From Prevotella sp. (lineage in GTDB: Bacteria > Bacteroidota > Bacteroidia > Bacteroidales > Bacteroidaceae), in NCBI GenBank assembly GCA_016285245.1, contig JAEEQH010000006.1, positions 37,607-101,606 of the forward strand: a stretch of DNA of 64,000 nucleotides, written 5' to 3'. Of this stretch, positions 1 through 7,154 are shown piece after piece (position 1 is the first letter of the stretch; each line of letters starts with the position of its first letter). The notes under the pieces were generated by a model that ran no database searches, was not told the origin of the DNA, and was given only the letters and a program-made list of their open reading frames with translations. The translations under genes and the position numbers were made by a program.

Positions 1-294
1 GATGATGGCCACTACGGCGGCGGCCTTGAACAGCGGCATCAGGCGCTGGGTGATGGAAATCGTCTTCGCCTTCACGCAAACCTGTTCCTCGGTCATGGCG
101 AGGATACGCTTGTCGAAATCCTCGCCGAGCGACGGCTGCTGCTGTGCGGCGTTGTCAAACAGCGGCTTGTACTCCATGAGCCACACGGGCACTTCTGCCT
201 GCGAGAAGAAGGCGCGGAGGATATTCTCTTCCTGCAGCGTCGTCTCGCACTGCCAGTAGCGTTCCAAGAGCTGTTCGATGTACTTATAATCCAT
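1..294 (-). CDS. Conserved Bacteroidales hypothetical protein, probable membrane protein (partial)
   Basis: An open frame runs from an ATG at 294 leftwards off the window edge for 98 codons without a stop. It begins MDYKYIEQLLERYWQCETTL and reaches a hydrophobic stretch at residues 84-98 (PLFKAAAVVAII), probably the start of a membrane segment. From memory, this N-terminus belongs to a small Bacteroidales protein often found next to an ECF sigma factor; its biochemical role is not known to me. It is divergent from sufC, with 154 bp between starts. An overlapping plus-strand frame lacks protein-like composition. The C-terminus lies outside the window. Confidence 0.72.
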   Translation of the reverse strand, partial: MDYKYIEQLLERYWQCETTLQEENILRAFFSQAEVPVWLMEYKPLFDNAAQQQPSLGEDFDKRILAMTEEQVCVKAKTISITQRLMPLFKAAAVVAII

Positions 295-419
295 AGTTCT
301 CTGAAGGGTTTTTACGACACCCCTCTATATGGAAGACGATTCAGGTGGCGGAAAGTTACAGAAAAAGCCAAAAAATCTTTTTTTATTTGGCTTTTTATTT
401 ACTTATGACATAAATTTCG

Positions 420-427
420 TACCTTTG
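420..427 (+). promoter_or_regulatory. Bacteroidetes -7 element upstream of sufC
   Basis: TACCTTTG matches the TAnnTTTG -7 consensus and lies 21 bp before the sufC ATG. No clear TTTG -33 element is seen at the usual spacing; TTTA at 398-401 is the nearest candidate. It rules out the longer frame that opens at 329 as the true start. Confidence 0.6.
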
Positions 428-448
428 CAGCCAAATTTACGAAGAGAT

Positions 449-1204
449 ATGTTAGAAGTACGCAACCTGCACGCCCGCATCGGCGAGAAGGAGATATTAA
501 AAGGTATTGACCTGGTTATCAACGACGGCGAGACGCACGCCATCATGGGTCCCAACGGCTCTGGCAAGTCAACGCTGTCGGCCGTCCTCGTCGGCAACCC
601 CCTCTACGAGGTGACGGAGGGCGAGGCTTGGTTCAATGGTAAGAACCTGCTGGCGATGAAGCCCGAGGAGCGCGCCCACGAGGGACTGTTCCTGTCGTTC
701 CAGTACCCCGTGGAGATTCCCGGTGTGTCGATGACCAACTTTATGAAGGCCGCCATCAACGAGCGCCGCAAGGCACAGGGCCTGGACCCGATGAACGCCG
801 CGGAGTTCCTGAAGCTGATGCGCGAGAAGCGCAAGGTCGTGGAGCTCGACTCCAAGCTGGCCAACCGCTCGGTGAACGAGGGTTTCAGCGGTGGCGAGAA
901 GAAGCGCAACGAGATTTTCCAGATGGCTATGCTCGAGCCGAAGCTGAGCATCCTCGACGAGACGGACTCCGGCCTCGATGTCGACGCCATGCGCATCGTT
1001 GCCGAGGGCGTCAACAAGCTGCAGACACCCGAGACGTCGTGCATCGTCATCACCCACTACGACCGTCTGCTGGAGATGATCCGTCCGCAGTATGTCCACG
1101 TGCTCTATAAGGGCCGCATCGTGAAGACCGGCGGTCCCGAGCTGGCCGTACAGATTCAGGAGCACGGCTACGACTGGATTAAGGAAGAAATAGGCGAAGA
1201 GTAA
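449..1204 (+). CDS. sufC: SufC, Fe-S cluster assembly ATPase
   Basis: ABC-type ATPase of the SufBCD scaffold, which builds Fe-S clusters in the cytosol. The 251-residue protein has Walker A (GPNGSGKST, about residue 35), the signature FSGGEKKRNE, Walker B followed by DETDSGLD, and the switch histidine in ITHYD, all as expected for SufC. The frame opens upstream at 329, but ATG 449 gives the canonical MLEVRNLHA start and lies just downstream of the -7 box. sufD follows after a 33-bp spacer made of a short repeat. sufB, normally adjacent, is about 13 kb away. Confidence 0.96.
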   Translation: MLEVRNLHARIGEKEILKGIDLVINDGETHAIMGPNGSGKSTLSAVLVGNPLYEVTEGEAWFNGKNLLAMKPEERAHEGLFLSFQYPVEIPGVSMTNFMKAAINERRKAQGLDPMNAAEFLKLMREKRKVVELDSKLANRSVNEGFSGGEKKRNEIFQMAMLEPKLSILDETDSGLDVDAMRIVAEGVNKLQTPETSCIVITHYDRLLEMIRPQYVHVLYKGRIVKTGGPELAVQIQEHGYDWIKEEIGEE

Positions 1205-1237
1205 TCATAATTGATAATTGACAATTGATAATTGATA
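1205..1237. repeat. AATTGATA-type word repeat between sufC and sufD
   Basis: The whole sufC-sufD spacer is built from overlapping copies of ATTGATAATTG and ACAATTGATA, alternating and partly palindromic. The same vocabulary reappears inside the esterase gene (35087-35124) and before the sigma-factor gene (about 56618-56641). Confidence 0.75.
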
Positions 1238-2632
1238 ATGATGACTACTTCGAGCGAGCAACAATACATAGAACTCTACGAGCAGGCACGCGAGATGATT
1301 ATCAAGCATGCCCCAGAGTCGATGAACGTGGTGCGCGATCAGGCTTTTGAGGATTTCAAAGCCCAGGGCTTTCCGTCAAAAAAGGTGGAGCGATATAAGT
1401 ATACCGACATCGCGAAGCTCTTTGCGCCCGACTACGGCCTGAACTTGAATCGTCTTGACATTCCCGTCGACCCCTACCAGGCTTTCCGTTGTGATGTGCC
1501 GAACCTGAGTACAAGTCTGTACTTCGTGGTGAATGACATGTTTTATCGAGGAATGAGGAACGAGGAAGGAGGAACGAGGATACCTCAAGCGGCCCCAAGT
1601 CTGCCGGAGGGGGTTGTCGTCGGTTCGTTGTGCGACTATCCAGAGTTGGTAAGCAAGTATTACACCAAGTTGGCTAAGACCGGCGAGGACGCTATCACTG
1701 CACTCAACACCATGCTGGTGCAGGACGGCATACTGGTTTATGTACCTAAGAATGTGAAGGTGGATCGCGCCATCCAGGTGATTAATATCCTAAAGGCTAC
1801 GCCACAGAACGCCCAGCGAGTTGTGCCTGACTTGATGGTTAATCGCCGAGTGCTCATCGTCCTCGAGGAGAATGCAGAGATAAAAATGCTGTTCTGCGAC
1901 CACGCTGCTGACGATCGTAACTTCCTGGCCACACAGGTTATCGAGGCTTACGTAGGCGAGAATGCCTCACTCGACCTCTATTGCATGGAGGAGACACATC
2001 ATAAGAATGTACGCGTCAGCAATGTCTACATCGACCAGCAGGCCAACAGCCGCGTGAACCACAACGTCATCACCCTGCACAACGGCATCACCCGCAACAA
2101 GCTCGACCTCACCTTCTCGGGCGAGGGTGCCGAGTGCCAGTGCTACGGTTGTGTCATCGCCGACAAGCAGCAGCATGTCGACAACAACACGCTCATTACC
2201 CACCGCGTGCCCCACTGCACGTCCAGCGAGCTCTACAAGTACGTCCTCGACGACCAGTCGACGGGAGCCTTCGCCGGCAGGGTGCTCGTGGAGCACGGGG
2301 CTCAGAAGACGGCGTCGCAGATGACCAACCAGAACCTCGCCGCCAGTCGCGAGGCCCGTATGTACACCCAGCCGATGCTTGAGATCTATGCCGACGACGT
2401 GAAGTGTGCCCACGGCTCCACCGTCGGCCAGCTCAACGATGCCGCCCTGTTCTATATGCGCCAGCGCGGCATCTCCCTTCAGGAGGCCCGCACGCTGCTC
2501 CAGCAGGCGTTCATCAACGAGGTTGTCGACAAGATGTCCCTCGAGCCGCTCCGCGACCGTCTGCACTACCTCATCGAGAAGCGTTTCCGTGGCGAGCTGA
2601 ACAAGTGCGCCGGCTGCAAGCTCTGCCGATAA
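1238..2632 (+). CDS. sufD: SufD, Fe-S cluster assembly scaffold subunit
   Basis: SufBD-family beta-helix protein of 464 residues that pairs with SufB and SufC. The core holds the typical run with LYCMEETHHKN, SRVNHNVITLHNG and a C-terminal HGSTVGQL..ALFYMRQRGI motif (histidine of the SufB-SufD interface). The frame extends to a TTG at 1232; ATG 1238 or 1241 is the likely start. Residues about 105-118 (MRNEEGGTRIPQ) are encoded by a purine-rich word repeat in a region that is normally a short loop. The C-terminus ends CAGCKLCR, a cysteine-containing tail. Confidence 0.94.
   Translation: MMTTSSEQQYIELYEQAREMIIKHAPESMNVVRDQAFEDFKAQGFPSKKVERYKYTDIAKLFAPDYGLNLNRLDIPVDPYQAFRCDVPNLSTSLYFVVNDMFYRGMRNEEGGTRIPQAAPSLPEGVVVGSLCDYPELVSKYYTKLAKTGEDAITALNTMLVQDGILVYVPKNVKVDRAIQVINILKATPQNAQRVVPDLMVNRRVLIVLEENAEIKMLFCDHAADDRNFLATQVIEAYVGENASLDLYCMEETHHKNVRVSNVYIDQQANSRVNHNVITLHNGITRNKLDLTFSGEGAECQCYGCVIADKQQHVDNNTLITHRVPHCTSSELYKYVLDDQSTGAFAGRVLVEHGAQKTASQMTNQNLAASREARMYTQPMLEIYADDVKCAHGSTVGQLNDAALFYMRQRGISLQEARTLLQQAFINEVVDKMSLEPLRDRLHYLIEKRFRGELNKCAGCKLCR
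1547..1581. repeat. GAGGAA/GAGGAACGAGG word repeat in sufD
   Basis: About 35 bp of near-tandem words (GAGGAATGAGGAACGAGGAA and similar) read in frame as part of SufD. It sits between conserved segments FVVNDMFY and LPEGVVVGS. Confidence 0.7.
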
Positions 2633-2747
2633 CGATATTAAGAGGCACTTTTGGTCTTAGGCGAAGCAGATGCTTGGGAATAGTTGGAAAAGGTCATGGA
2701 AAAGTATCTGAAGGGCCGTCCTAAAGTGTGCGAGAGGCCGTCTAGAA

Positions 2748-2831
2748 GTTAAAACGACGTCGATGTTTGTTAAAACTGTGACGACGTTTATTAAAACATC
2801 GACGATGTTTGATAAAACCGTGGCATTGCTT
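2748..2831. repeat. Four tandem 21-bp near-palindromic units (array 1)
   Basis: Units at 2748-2768, 2769-2789, 2790-2810 and 2811-2831 share the frame (G/A)(T/A)TAAAAC, eight variable bases, then GTTT. The third unit contains AAACATCG-A-CGATGTTT, a near-perfect palindrome. There are no unique spacers, so this is not a CRISPR. Confidence 0.8.
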
Positions 2832-2853
2832 TAGCTTTTTCTGTCCTTATTCG

Positions 2854-2873
2854 TACCTTTGACACTTTGTGTC
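2854..2873 (+). promoter_or_regulatory. Distal -7 element with start-site hairpin upstream of sufS
   Basis: TACCTTTG at 2854-2861 is followed directly by GACAC-TTT-GTGTC (2861-2873), a 5-bp stem where transcription would start. The downstream CTCGGAAATA tail (about 2889) resembles the tails of the speA upstream modules. Confidence 0.5.
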
Positions 2874-2917
2874 GAAGGTAGGCTGCATCTCGGAAATACA
2901 AATAAAACCTAATTTTT

Positions 2918-2948
2918 TTTGTATTTCTCTCGATTTGCACTACCTTTG
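2918..2948 (+). promoter_or_regulatory. Promoter of sufS
   Basis: TTTG (2918-2921), a 19-bp spacer, then TACCTTTG (2941-2948): a full match to the Bacteroidetes -33/-7 consensus, 21 bp before the sufS ATG. Confidence 0.8.
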
Positions 2949-2969
2949 CACGCTAGAAGTAGAAAGAGT

Positions 2970-4205
2970 ATGTTCGACCTACAGAAGATTCGAGCGGATT
3001 TCCCGATACTCAGCCGTGAGGTGTACGGACGTCCGCTGGTATACCTTGACAACGCTGCCACCACGCAGAAGCCGCTCTGTGTGCTCGACGCTATGCGCGA
3101 CGAGTACCTGAACGTGAACGCCAACGTACACCGCGGCGTACACTACCTGTCGCAGCAGGCTACGGACCTGCACGAGGCGGCCCGCGAGCGGGTGCGCCGT
3201 TTCATCAATGCACGCAAGACGGGGGAGATCGTCTTCACCCGCGGCACGACGGAGGCCATCAACCTGGTGGCAAGCACGTTCTGTGAACAGTTGCAGACGG
3301 GCGATGAGGTGCTTGTCACAGAGATGGAGCACCACTCGAACATCGTGCCCTGGCAGCTGCAGGCCATGAAGCGCGGCATCGTCGTGAAGCACCTGCCGAT
3401 GACCGACGACGGCCGGCTGGTGGGTGTCGGCAGCGATGGTTGTGTGTGTTGCGACTCAGTCGCAACATACCTGACAGAGCGGACGCGGCTGGTCAGCGTG
3501 GCCCACGTGAGCAACGTGCTGGGCACCGTCAACCCCGTGGCGGACATCATCCGCCTGGCCCACGAGCGCGACATCCCCGTGCTGGTGGACGCTGCACAGA
3601 GTGCGCCCCACATGCGGCTCGACGTGCAGGCACTGGACTGCGAATTTCTGGCCTTCAGTGGTCATAAGATGTACGGTCCTACGGGCATCGGCGTCCTCTA
3701 CGGCAAGGAGTCGTGGCTGGAGAAGCTGCCGCCGTACCAGGGTGGTGGCGAGATGATCGACAAGGTGACGTGGGAAAAGACCACCTTCGAGCGCCTGCCC
3801 TTTAAGTTCGAGGCGGGCACGCCCGACTTCGTGGCGACTCACGGTCTGGCGACGGCAATCGACTATATGGAGCAGGTAGGCCTCGATATCGTCGAGGCCT
3901 ATGAGAAAGGACTGACGCAGTATGCGCTGGAGCAGCTGCGGACTATCGACGGGCTGACCATTTATGGTCCTGGTGAGAGAGACGCAGTCGTGTCGTTCAA
4001 CGTCGGCACCATCCACCACCTGGACATTGGCACGCTGCTCGACCGTCTGGGCATCGCCGTGCGAACGGGTCACCACTGTGCGCAGCCGCTGATGGACCGT
4101 CTGGGTATCAGCGGAACGGTGCGCGCCTCGTTCGCGATGTACAACACCCGCGAAGAGGTCGATGCGCTGGTGGCCGGCGTGAAGCGCGTCAGCCAGATGT
4201 TTTAG
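2970..4205 (+). CDS. sufS: SufS-type cysteine desulfurase
   Basis: PLP enzyme that releases sulfur from cysteine for the SUF system; 411 residues. Visible landmarks are YLDNAATTQKP, the PLP-stacking histidine in TEMEHHSN, the Schiff-base lysine in SGHKMYGPTG and the active-site cysteine in RTGHHCAQP. ATG 2970 lies downstream of the promoter and gives the normal SufS N-terminus (MFDLQKIRADFP). Residues about 150-166 hold an extra segment with three cysteines (CVCCDSVA), partly encoded by a perfect palindrome at 3447-3467, where relatives have a shorter stretch. Confidence 0.95.
   Translation: MFDLQKIRADFPILSREVYGRPLVYLDNAATTQKPLCVLDAMRDEYLNVNANVHRGVHYLSQQATDLHEAARERVRRFINARKTGEIVFTRGTTEAINLVASTFCEQLQTGDEVLVTEMEHHSNIVPWQLQAMKRGIVVKHLPMTDDGRLVGVGSDGCVCCDSVATYLTERTRLVSVAHVSNVLGTVNPVADIIRLAHERDIPVLVDAAQSAPHMRLDVQALDCEFLAFSGHKMYGPTGIGVLYGKESWLEKLPPYQGGGEMIDKVTWEKTTFERLPFKFEAGTPDFVATHGLATAIDYMEQVGLDIVEAYEKGLTQYALEQLRTIDGLTIYGPGERDAVVSFNVGTIHHLDIGTLLDRLGIAVRTGHHCAQPLMDRLGISGTVRASFAMYNTREEVDALVAGVKRVSQMF
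3447..3467. repeat. Perfect 21-bp palindrome inside sufS
   Basis: TGTTGCGACT, one central C, then AGTCGCAACA: two 10-bp arms with no mismatch, read in frame. Confidence 0.85.
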
Positions 4206-4348
4206 AAAAATTGAACTTTTGGAGCAGCGAGAGCAGAGTCAAGCTTGCTTGAACTATGCCGAGTCGTGACAAAAGTCAACGAAGTTAAAAATTGAAGAAT
4301 TGAAGTTCTGAAGAATAAATAGTACATTGTCAAATTGTAAATACGAAG
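4206..4348. repeat. Word-repeat spacer before dapB
   Basis: A 143-bp spacer with the palindrome CAAGCTTGCTTG (about 4240) and words of the TTGAAGAATTGAAG type (about 4290-4312). No promoter consensus was seen. Similar words fill the rimP-nusA spacer. Confidence 0.5.
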
Positions 4349-5065
4349 ATGAAAATTGCATTGATAGGCTACGGCAAGATGGGCAAGATGATTGAGCAGA
4401 TTGCCTTGGAGCGCGGACACGAGATTGTCAGCATCATTGATATCGACAACCAGCAGGATTTCGACAGTCCGGAGTTTGCATCGGCCGACGTGGCCATTGA
4501 GTTTACCGCCCCGCAGGCGGCCTACGGCAACTACATGAAGGCGTGGGCCAAGGGTGTGAAGGTGGTCAGCGGCTCGACGGGCTGGATGAAGGAGCACGGC
4601 GACGAGGTGCGTGAACAGTGTGCAGCAAACGGAAAAACGCTGTTCTGGGCATCGAACTTCTCCATCGGCGTGGCCATCTTTTCGGCTGTGAACCGCTACC
4701 TGGCGAAGATCATGAACCAGTTCCCGCAGTATGACGTGGAGATGGAGGAGACGCATCACGTGCACAAGCTCGACCACCCCAGCGGCACAGCTATCACGCT
4801 GGCCGAGGAGATTGTAGAGCGTATAGACCGCAAGGAGGCTTGGAAGGAGGACTCGACGGACAAGCAGTTCCTGCGCGTGGATCACATCCGCCGCGGTGAG
4901 GTGCCCGGCATCCACACCATCCGCTATGACTCTGACGCCGACCTTATTACTATCACGCACGACGCGCACTCGCGTAAGGGCTTCGCCCTCGGTGCCGTGC
5001 TGGCCGCCGAGTACACGAAGGAGCATCAGGGCCTGCTGACCATCAGCGATATGTTTAAGTTTTAA
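4349..5065 (+). CDS. dapB: 4-hydroxy-tetrahydrodipicolinate reductase
   Basis: Reduces 4-hydroxy-tetrahydrodipicolinate in lysine and diaminopimelate synthesis in the cytosol. The 238-residue protein has the dinucleotide motif GYGKMG at its N-terminus, GSTGWM, and the catalytic block HHVHKLDHPSGTA. The length fits the short Bacteroidetes form. It is first in a run dapB-lepB-lepB2-wbqC with small gaps, an order I recall from other Bacteroidales; the genes are probably co-transcribed. Confidence 0.95.
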   Translation: MKIALIGYGKMGKMIEQIALERGHEIVSIIDIDNQQDFDSPEFASADVAIEFTAPQAAYGNYMKAWAKGVKVVSGSTGWMKEHGDEVREQCAANGKTLFWASNFSIGVAIFSAVNRYLAKIMNQFPQYDVEMEETHHVHKLDHPSGTAITLAEEIVERIDRKEAWKEDSTDKQFLRVDHIRRGEVPGIHTIRYDSDADLITITHDAHSRKGFALGAVLAAEYTKEHQGLLTISDMFKF

Positions 5066-5078
5066 CTGATAGGGCTTA

Positions 5079-5117
5079 TGGGACCTATAGGTCTCATAGG
5101 TCTCATAAGTCTCATTA
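5079..5117. repeat. Word repeat before lepB
   Basis: Near-tandem copies of CATAGGTCT and CATAAGTCT follow the dapB stop. They would encode an implausible GPIGLIGLISL leader if the first in-frame ATG of lepB were used. Confidence 0.65.
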
Positions 5118-5122
5118 ACATT

Positions 5123-6559
5123 ATGGTAAAAAGAGAAAAGAAAGAAAAGCTGAATATGAAGAAGCAGTGGGCGAAGTTCATCGTCGTGCTGGTGCTCTAC
5201 CTGCTGTTCCTCTTCTGGGTGAAGTCGTGGTGGGGCCTGCTCGTCGTGCCGTTCATCTACGACGTATACATCTCGAAGAAGATCAAGTGGCAGTGGTGGA
5301 AGGAGAAGGAAGGTCCCGTGCGCTGGGTGATGTCGTGGGTCGACGCCCTGGTGTTTGCCCTCGTCGCCGTCTACTTCATCAACCTGTTCTTCTTCCAGAA
5401 TTACGTGATTCCATCGAGTTCTTTGGAGAAATCGCTACTCACGGGCGACTACCTCTTCGTGTCGAAGGTGAGCTACGGTCCCCGCATCCCCGAGACGCCG
5501 CTGACGATGCCGCTGACGCAGCATACGCTGCCCGTTTTCGAGTGTAAGAGCTACATAGACTGGCCCCACTGGGACTACCGCCGTGTGAAGGGCCTGGGCA
5601 AGGTGGAGCAGAACGACATCGTCGTCTTCAACTACCCCGCCGGCGACACCATCTGTAACAACGTGCAGTACCAGACGGAGTACTACCGTCTGTGCTATAT
5701 GCTGGGCTACCAGATGTACCCGCAGCATCCCGCTCTCGACAGTCTGTCGGCCGAGGACCGCTACCAGTTCTTCCAGACCGTCTATAATGCTGGCCGTCAG
5801 CAGATACTCGACCACTTCACCGACTTCGGCGGGGTGTCGACACGTCCCACCGACCGTCGCGAGAACTACGTGAAGCGCTGCGTCGGACTGCCCGGCCAGA
5901 CGCTGGAGATACGCAACCAGAAGGTCTACATCGACGGTAAGGCCAGCAAGGAGCCCGACCAGGCACAGCACAGCTACAACGTGAAGCTGAAGCGCCACTT
6001 TACTGACGACGAGATGAAGGAGTGGGGCATCACCATGGAGGAGCTGGGCTACCTGAACAGCTTCGGTGCCATGCCGATGACCCGTCAGACGGTGGCCACG
6101 CTGAAGAACCGCCCGGACATCGTCGAGAGCATCGAGCCGAACCTGGAGGCCGACGAGTGGGACATCTACCCGCAGAACGGCAACTACCACTGGACACGCG
6201 ACAACTACGGTCCCATCTGGATTCCCGCCAAGGGAAAGAGCATCGACCTGACGATGGACAACCTGCCCATCTACGAGCGCTGCATCCGTGCCTACGAGGG
6301 TAACACCCTGGAGGTGAAGGACGGCAAGATACTGATCAACGGCAAGGAGGCGAAGAGCTACACCTTCAAGCTGGACTACTACTGGATGATGGGCGATAAC
6401 CGCCACAACAGCGCCGACTCGCGCTACTGGGGCTTCGTGCCCGAGGACCACATCGTCGGTAAGCCCATCTTCATCTGGTGGAGCAGCGACCCCGACCGCG
6501 GTGGCTTCGCCGGCATCCGCTGGAGCCGCCTGTTCCGCTTCGTCGATAACATCAAGTAA
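5123..6559 (+). CDS. lepB: Signal peptidase I (long Bacteroidetes form)
   Basis: Membrane serine protease that removes Sec signal peptides on the periplasmic side. With start 5123 it has 478 residues, far longer than E. coli-type LepB because of a large insert typical of Bacteroidetes. Hydrophobic segments lie near residues 18-48 and 70-92. The catalytic serine is in IPSSSLEKSL (Ser about 100; Leu replaces the usual Met), the catalytic lysine in NYVKRCVGLPGQ, and the conserved GDNRHNSADSRYWG is present. An upstream ATG at 5078 reads through a word repeat and is unlikely; ATG 5156 is another option. Confidence 0.93.
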   Translation: MVKREKKEKLNMKKQWAKFIVVLVLYLLFLFWVKSWWGLLVVPFIYDVYISKKIKWQWWKEKEGPVRWVMSWVDALVFALVAVYFINLFFFQNYVIPSSSLEKSLLTGDYLFVSKVSYGPRIPETPLTMPLTQHTLPVFECKSYIDWPHWDYRRVKGLGKVEQNDIVVFNYPAGDTICNNVQYQTEYYRLCYMLGYQMYPQHPALDSLSAEDRYQFFQTVYNAGRQQILDHFTDFGGVSTRPTDRRENYVKRCVGLPGQTLEIRNQKVYIDGKASKEPDQAQHSYNVKLKRHFTDDEMKEWGITMEELGYLNSFGAMPMTRQTVATLKNRPDIVESIEPNLEADEWDIYPQNGNYHWTRDNYGPIWIPAKGKSIDLTMDNLPIYERCIRAYEGNTLEVKDGKILINGKEAKSYTFKLDYYWMMGDNRHNSADSRYWGFVPEDHIVGKPIFIWWSSDPDRGGFAGIRWSRLFRFVDNIK

Positions 6560-6653
6560 GGAGCAAGGTGCAGGGGGCAAGGAGCAAGAGAATAGAAGTA
6601 AAAGCTAATCTCATGCCCCCAGCCCCTTGCTCCCTGCCCCATAAACAGAACCT
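6560..6653. repeat. GAGCAAGG word repeat between the two lepB genes
   Basis: Copies of GGAGCAAGG, GGGGCAAGG and the inverse CCTTGCTCCCTG make a partly self-complementary spacer. The same words occur in frame inside sufB (15226-15258). Confidence 0.75.
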
Positions 6654-7154
6654 ATGCGCAGTACACTAAAATTCCTGATTGTCCTGGCCGTGTCGCTACT
6701 GGTGATGCTGGCCTTCAGGGTGCTGGCATTCACCATCTATGCCGTCGGCGGCACGGCTCTGGAGCCCGACTTCAAGGCCGGCGACAGGGTGTTGGTGAAC
6801 CGCTGGTCGTACGGACTGCGCACGGGGGGCGGGGGACTCTTCGACTACGGCCGCCTCTGTCGGCAGATGCCTGCCGTCGACGATTTCGTCGCCTTCGAGG
6901 ACTCCACGGGCGCCGTGATGATCGGCCAGTGCCGGGCGCTGCCGGGCGACACCGTCAGCCTACAGGGCAAGGGGCGCGTCGTCATCCCCGGTGTGAGCCG
7001 CTGCGACCGTCACGACTGCTACTTCATAGACCACGGCGGCATCGTTGCCGAGCAGCAGATCATCGGTCGTGTCGTCTCTGTCCTCTACAGCCGCCGTCCC
7101 GGCACACCCTTCTGGCGCGGCTACGTCAAGGACCGTTACCTGCTCAGCCGATGA
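6654..7154 (+). CDS. S26-family signal peptidase-like protein lacking catalytic residues
   Basis: A 166-residue protein with one N-terminal membrane segment (about 5-30) and an S26 fold signature: GTALEPDFKAGDRVLV aligns with the serine box and CRALPGDTV with the lysine box of LepB. The serine position is alanine (Ala35), and the residue aligning with the general-base lysine is glycine. It should therefore not act as a standard Ser/Lys signal peptidase. It lies between lepB and the wbqC-like gene and overlaps the latter by ATGA. A structural partner of LepB is possible; the role is inferred only. Confidence 0.85.
   Translation: MRSTLKFLIVLAVSLLVMLAFRVLAFTIYAVGGTALEPDFKAGDRVLVNRWSYGLRTGGGGLFDYGRLCRQMPAVDDFVAFEDSTGAVMIGQCRALPGDTVSLQGKGRVVIPGVSRCDRHDCYFIDHGGIVAEQQIIGRVVSVLYSRRPGTPFWRGYVKDRYLLSR

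Larger units (their letters stand above)
2633..2969. other. 337-bp sufD-sufS gap with tandem repeats and two promoters
   Basis: No credible gene is seen. The gap holds four 21-bp near-palindromic units (2748-2831), a -7 element at 2854 followed by a small hairpin, and the proximal sufS promoter at 2918-2948. Confidence 0.7.

Noticed and set aside
2..259. 85-codon plus-strand frame at the left edge
   Set aside because: Opposite to a better minus-strand gene with a sensible N-terminus and no stop for 98 codons.
2748..2831. CRISPR-like array
   Set aside because: Units are contiguous 21-mers without unique spacers, and no cas gene is in the window.
7151..7154. Frameshift between lepB2 and the WbqC-like gene
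   Set aside because: The long frame opening at 6929 is out of register; an ordinary ATGA overlap explains the junction.
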